The translations under genes were made by a program, and so were the position numbers. Of a stretch of DNA of 7,675 bases, positions 5,438 to 7,675 are shown piece after piece. The DNA is from an uncultured Clostridia bacterium (lineage in GTDB: Bacteria > Bacillota > Clostridia > TANB77 > CAG-508), in assembly GCA_948857205.1 (NCBI GenBank), contig CAQPRV010000079.1:1-7675 (forward strand), given 5' to 3'. The notes under the pieces were generated by a model. The model had not been told where the DNA came from. It ran no database searches and was given only the letters and a program-made list of their open reading frames with translations. Position 1 is the first letter of the stretch. Each line of letters begins with the position of its first letter.

Positions 5438-6388
5438 TTAATCTAGCATATCTTTTCTCTTTAGCCACCATGATACTCCTAAAGTGGTTATTGCTGCAAA
5501 TACTATCATTATTATAAATCCAATTGGACTGTTTTGAAAAGGTAATCCAACATTCATTCCCCAGAAACTTGATATCATTGTTGGTACTGCTAATATGATT
5601 GTTATTGATGTTAAAAATTTCATTACTCCATTAAGATTGTTTGATATGATGGATGCGTATGCATCCATTGTGCCATTTAAGATATTGCTATATATTTGTG
5701 CCATTTCTATTGCTTGCCTATTTTCTGTTATTGCATCTTCTAATATGTCTTCATCTTCTTCATATAGTTTTATTATTTTTCCTCTCATGGTTTTTTCCAT
5801 TACTATTTCGTTTGATTTTAGTGAGGTTGTAAAATATACTAGTCCTTTTTCTAAACTTAGTAATTTTAGTAATTCTTTATTTTTCATTGAGTTTTTTAGT
5901 ATATATTCTGCTATTTCTGTTTCTTTGTTTATTTGTTTTAGATGGTTTAAGTAGTATGATGAGTTTAAATATAGTATTTGAAATATAAATCTTGTTTTTT
6001 TGTAAGTTTGAAAGTTTTTTATTTTTCTTTTTTCAAAGTCTTCTATTATTTTGTTTTTCTTTAAGGATACTGTTATAAAAAAGTCATCTCTTACTACTAT
6101 CATTCCTAATGGCATTGTTGTATATATGTCATTTTCTTCACTTTTTTCTATTATTGGTACGTCTACTATGAATAGTGTTGTGTTGTCTTCTTCTTCTCTA
6201 TCTATTCTTGCTTTTTCTTCGTAATCTAATGCGTCTCTTATGAAGTCTTCTTGTATTTGTATGTTTTCACATACGTCTTTTATTTCTATTTCGGACGGGT
6301 TTACTAAATTTATCCAGCTTCCTTTTTGGTATTCTTTTATTTCTTCTATTTTGTTTGTTTCTATGTTTGTGTTATATATTTTTAGCAT
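5438..6388 (-). CDS. corA: CorA family Mg2+/Co2+ channel protein
   Basis: The 316-residue protein has the standard CorA length. A cytoplasmic N-terminal domain of about 250 residues is followed by two transmembrane segments (about 256-276 and 288-308). The diagnostic GMN motif (277-279, in SFWGMNVGLP) ends the first, and the basic tail WLKRKDM follows the second. CorA proteins assemble as pentamers in the inner membrane and admit Mg2+ (and Co2+) down the electrochemical gradient. Metal choice cannot be read from the sequence. The frame is open to an ATG at 6478, but those 30 extra residues are lysine-rich and lie across the promoter (6423-6451). The ATG at 6388 has a good Shine-Dalgarno and gives the expected length. 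It faces away from the truncated transposase at 6481. A terminator-like structure lies downstream, before the DUF378 gene. Confidence 0.95.
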   Translation of the reverse strand: MLKIYNTNIETNKIEEIKEYQKGSWINLVNPSEIEIKDVCENIQIQEDFIRDALDYEEKARIDREEEDNTTLFIVDVPIIEKSEENDIYTTMPLGMIVVRDDFFITVSLKKNKIIEDFEKRKIKNFQTYKKTRFIFQILYLNSSYYLNHLKQINKETEIAEYILKNSMKNKELLKLLSLEKGLVYFTTSLKSNEIVMEKTMRGKIIKLYEEDEDILEDAITENRQAIEMAQIYSNILNGTMDAYASIISNNLNGVMKFLTSITIILAVPTMISSFWGMNVGLPFQNSPIGFIIMIVFAAITTLGVSWWLKRKDMLD

Positions 6389-6394
6389 TCCCAT

Positions 6395-6402
6395 CACCCC
6401 TT
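6395..6402 (-). promoter_or_regulatory. corA Shine-Dalgarno that fixes its start
   Basis: The minus strand reads AAGGGGTG, with the GGGG ending 8 nt before the ATG at 6388. The in-frame ATG at 6394 is too close to this site, and the one at 6478 is upstream of the promoter. Confidence 0.75.
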
Positions 6403-6422
6403 TTTTATTTTCCAACACTTTT

Positions 6423-6451
6423 ATTTTAGCTTTTTTATTTTTTTTTGTCAA
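6423..6451 (-). promoter_or_regulatory. Sigma-A promoter of corA
   Basis: On the minus strand, a consensus TTGACA (6451-6446), a 17-nt A-rich spacer and TAAAAT (6428-6423). Transcription would start near 6416, giving a leader of about 28 nt. A second, near-consensus TTGTCA sits just upstream (6463-6458). The leader is too short for an M-box-type Mg2+ riboswitch. Confidence 0.8.
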
Positions 6452-6480
6452 TGTTTTTGACAATTTGAATATTTTCATTT

Positions 6481-7236
6481 ACTAGCCACATAGAATTATC
6501 AAAACAAGCAACAAAAGATAAGATATTAGTTAGAACAGATTGTAGACATGACAGTTGCGACAATGTATTAGTATTTACAGAAAAACAAATAGAGTTTTTA
6601 ATGAAAAAGAAGAACACAATAGCAGACAAACCAGAGTTTTACTTTGATAAAGCACAACAAGAAGGAAGAAGAAAAGAAACAAGAGAAGGAAAAGAAAGAT
6701 ATTTGTATAGCTATGAAAAATTTTATGTATGCAAAAAAGAGGATAAAACAACTATCAATATACCAGTAAGAATTGTAGTAGATGCTATTAAAAGAACAAG
6801 TAAAGTAGATGGTCAAGTTTTGTTAATACCAAAATATGAATGTAAAAGATATGTTACCTCGTTACAAGAAGTAACAGAAGAAGAAATAATAGATTTGTAT
6901 CATTCACATGCAACTAGTGAACAATTTCATAGTGAAATAAAAACAGACATGGACATAGAAAGGCTTCCTTCTGGGAAATTTTCTACTAATGAAATTGTTT
7001 TAGGGCTAGGAGGAATGGTATATAATATATTAAGACTAATAGGGCAAATAAATTGTAAATTAGAAACTGGCAAGAAAAGAGAAGTAGAAAGAAAAAGGAT
7101 AAAAACAGTAATAAAAGATATGATAATGCTTGCAAGCAAATTAATAAAACATTCAAGGAAGAAAGTAATAAAAATTTATAAAGAAGAATTTCAAATTAAC
7201 ATATTTAGAAAAATATATGAACTAACATATACTTAA
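6481..7236 (+). pseudogene. 5'-truncated IS1380-type DDE transposase
   Basis: About 251 codons of the C-terminal part are open. Homology is recognisable from about 6490: KILVRTDCRHDS carries the second catalytic aspartate (codon 6538-6540). HSHATSEQFHSEIKTDMD carries the catalytic glutamate (codon 6919-6921), followed by the family block RLPSGKFSTNEIV and YNILRLIGQ. The N-terminal 150-200 residues with the first aspartate are missing; an in-frame stop lies at 6466-6468 and corA promoter sequence begins within 30 bp. The usual DSG after RTD reads DCR here, another sign of decay. The ATG at 6601 opens a 211-codon frame but lies after the second aspartate, so no active enzyme can result. The transcription direction is opposite to corA. 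Confidence 0.88.
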
Positions 7237-7247
7237 ATAGAGAACAA

Positions 7248-7259
7248 CATAAATTTATG
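7248..7259. repeat. 12-bp perfect palindrome
   Basis: CATAAATTTATG lies 12 bp after the transposase stop codon. It could belong to the right end of the IS1380-type element, but no matching left end survives for comparison. Confidence 0.4.
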
Positions 7260-7263
7260 CATG

Positions 7264-7279
7264 CCATTTTTATAAATGG
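7264..7279. repeat. Short hairpin CCATTT / AAATGG
   Basis: Six-bp perfect arms (7264-7269 and 7274-7279) enclose a 4-nt loop. There is no T-run after it. It is part of the inverted-repeat-rich stretch behind the transposase remnant. Confidence 0.4.
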
Positions 7280-7305
7280 TTATTTGTTATGCTAAAAAAA
7301 AATTA

Positions 7306-7357
7306 AAGAACAGATAAATTATAGATTATTACCAAATTCTGTAATTCATCTGTTCTT
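7306..7357 (-). repeat. Long imperfect hairpin, possibly a terminator
   Basis: Perfect 10-bp arms AAGAACAGAT (7306-7315) and ATCTGTTCTT (7348-7357) continue, after one mismatch, into nine more pairs (7317-7325 with 7338-7346, one of them G-T). The loop is about 12 nt. On the minus strand it is followed by a T-rich run (7305-7294), so it could stop leftward transcription. On the plus strand only AATTT follows, giving weak termination behind the transposase remnant at best. It may also be a remnant of a miniature inverted-repeat element. Confidence 0.55.
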
Positions 7358-7559
7358 AATTTACAAGAGAAAATATGTCAATATATATAATTCACGGATT
7401 CAGGGCACTATTTCATTTTGAATATTTTCGTTAGTTGAAACAATATAAATCCGTAAGGGTAAAATTTGTAATAAAAATGTAACGACATGAAGTTATGCAG
7501 GTTTCAAGAGATATATTGGTAAAAAGAATATAAAAATAAAAAAATACGACAAAAACACT
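7358..7559. other. Gene-free spacer with one short inverted repeat
   Basis: No reading frame with a plausible start and ribosome-binding site was found. The one structured element is ACGGATT (7394-7400) with its complement AATCCGT (7448-7454), enclosing 47 nt. The stretch 7520-7557 is almost pure A. It is unusually GC-containing around 7390-7410 and 7450-7500 compared with its surroundings. It could hold a small RNA ending at the terminator 7560-7587, or be the end of an insertion element; neither can be shown. Confidence 0.4.
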
Positions 7560-7587
7560 AAAAACGCTTGATATTTCAAGCGTTTTT
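7560..7587 (+). terminator. Strong intrinsic terminator
   Basis: A perfect 12-bp stem, AAAAACGCTTGA (7560-7571) and TCAAGCGTTTTT (7576-7587), has a 4-nt loop (TATT). The five T residues at the end of the right arm and the A-run before it allow function in both directions. It insulates the gene starting at 7658 from transcription coming from the left. No coding transcript it would serve was found in 7237-7559. Confidence 0.8.
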
Positions 7588-7590
7588 ATG

Positions 7591-7656
7591 GATTTTTCAG
7601 CTCTAATTTGATATAATTTAGTTGCTAAAAAAAATACACAAAGGAGTTGAAAAATC
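7591..7656. repeat. 13-bp inverted repeat flanking the promoter and covering the Shine-Dalgarno of the edge gene
   Basis: GATTTTTCAGCTC (7591-7603) and GAGTTGAAAAATC (7644-7656) are complementary at 12 of 13 positions and lie 40 bp apart. The left arm is upstream of the predicted transcript start and the right arm overlaps the end of the Shine-Dalgarno, so they would not pair in the mRNA. This fits a protein-binding pair (operator) or insertion-sequence ends better than an RNA hairpin. Confidence 0.6.
7609..7617 (+). promoter_or_regulatory. Extended -10 promoter of the edge gene
   Basis: TGATATAAT is a perfect extended -10 element. The -35 position (7589-7594, TGGATT) matches poorly, as is common for extended -10 promoters. 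Transcription would start near 7624, leaving a leader of about 34 nt. Confidence 0.65.
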
Positions 7657-7657
7657 T

Positions 7658-7675
7658 ATGAATAATATATCACAA
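7658..7675 (+). CDS. First six codons of an unidentified gene (cut by window end)
   Basis: ATG at 7658 is preceded by AAAGGAG (7640-7646) with 11 nt between, and by an extended -10 promoter. The visible peptide is MNNISQ, too short to identify. The nearby transposase remnant, terminator and inverted repeat would suit an insertion-sequence transposase, but this is only inference. Confidence 0.6.

Noticed and set aside
6389..6478. N-terminal extension of corA to an ATG at 6478
   Set aside because: The extension covers the consensus promoter, encodes a lysine-rich stretch foreign to CorA, and the 6388 start has a Shine-Dalgarno and gives the normal 316 residues.
7433..7441. GTTGAAAC resembling the end of CRISPR repeats
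   Set aside because: It occurs once only, with no spaced repetition and no cas gene in the window.
7487..7522. Short plus-strand frame MKLCRFQEIYW
   Set aside because: Eleven codons, with no ribosome-binding site and no sign of coding constraint.

Overview
The window is very AT-rich and looks like chromosomal DNA of a low-GC Firmicute, probably a Clostridia-type organism. AGA, ATA and other A/T-ending codons dominate. Shine-Dalgarno sites are strong and purine-rich, and several promoters are close to the sigma-A consensus. One gene ends in TGA and tryptophan is written TGG, so the standard bacterial code applies and this is not a mollicute. No species can be named from the sequence.

Layout, left to right. 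Positions 1-157 hold two stacked hairpins; the inner one, followed by a T-run, ends the tex transcript. From 158 to 6388 every gene is on the minus strand, so transcription runs right to left: corA (Mg2+/Co2+ channel), a 62-residue DUF378 membrane protein, a YkpA/YbiT-type ABC-F ATPase, a REP-associated tyrosine transposase (RAYT), and tex (transcription accessory / RNA-binding protein). corA and the ABC-F gene have recognisable promoters of their own. corA and the DUF378 gene are each followed by a terminator-like hairpin. No promoter or strong terminator was found between the ABC-F gene and tex, so tex may depend on read-through or on a promoter inside the RAYT unit.

The most distinctive feature is the RAYT unit at 2357-3273. 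The transposase gene is bracketed by two nearly identical 27-31 bp palindromes in inverted orientation, each with a G(G)GGACGGAGG core. A third copy of the core (GGGGACGGAG) lies 1.8 kb away, after the DUF378 gene, inside a different pair of complementary arms. The left palindrome touches the tex Shine-Dalgarno, and the right one starts at the ABC-F stop codon with a tandem 10-bp duplication.

Right of the corA promoter the strand changes. Positions 6481-7236 are the 3' part of an IS1380-type DDE transposase that has lost its N-terminal portion. About 420 bp without a gene follow, rich in inverted repeats and ending in a strong intrinsic terminator (7560-7587). Then come an extended -10 promoter, a Shine-Dalgarno and the first six codons of a plus-strand gene cut by the window edge.

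In short, these are housekeeping genes (transcription accessory factor, translation-associated ATPase, metal channel) interrupted by small transposable elements. No defence, secretion or biosynthetic cluster is visible. The RAYT and its dispersed, arm-variable palindromes are the part most worth following up.
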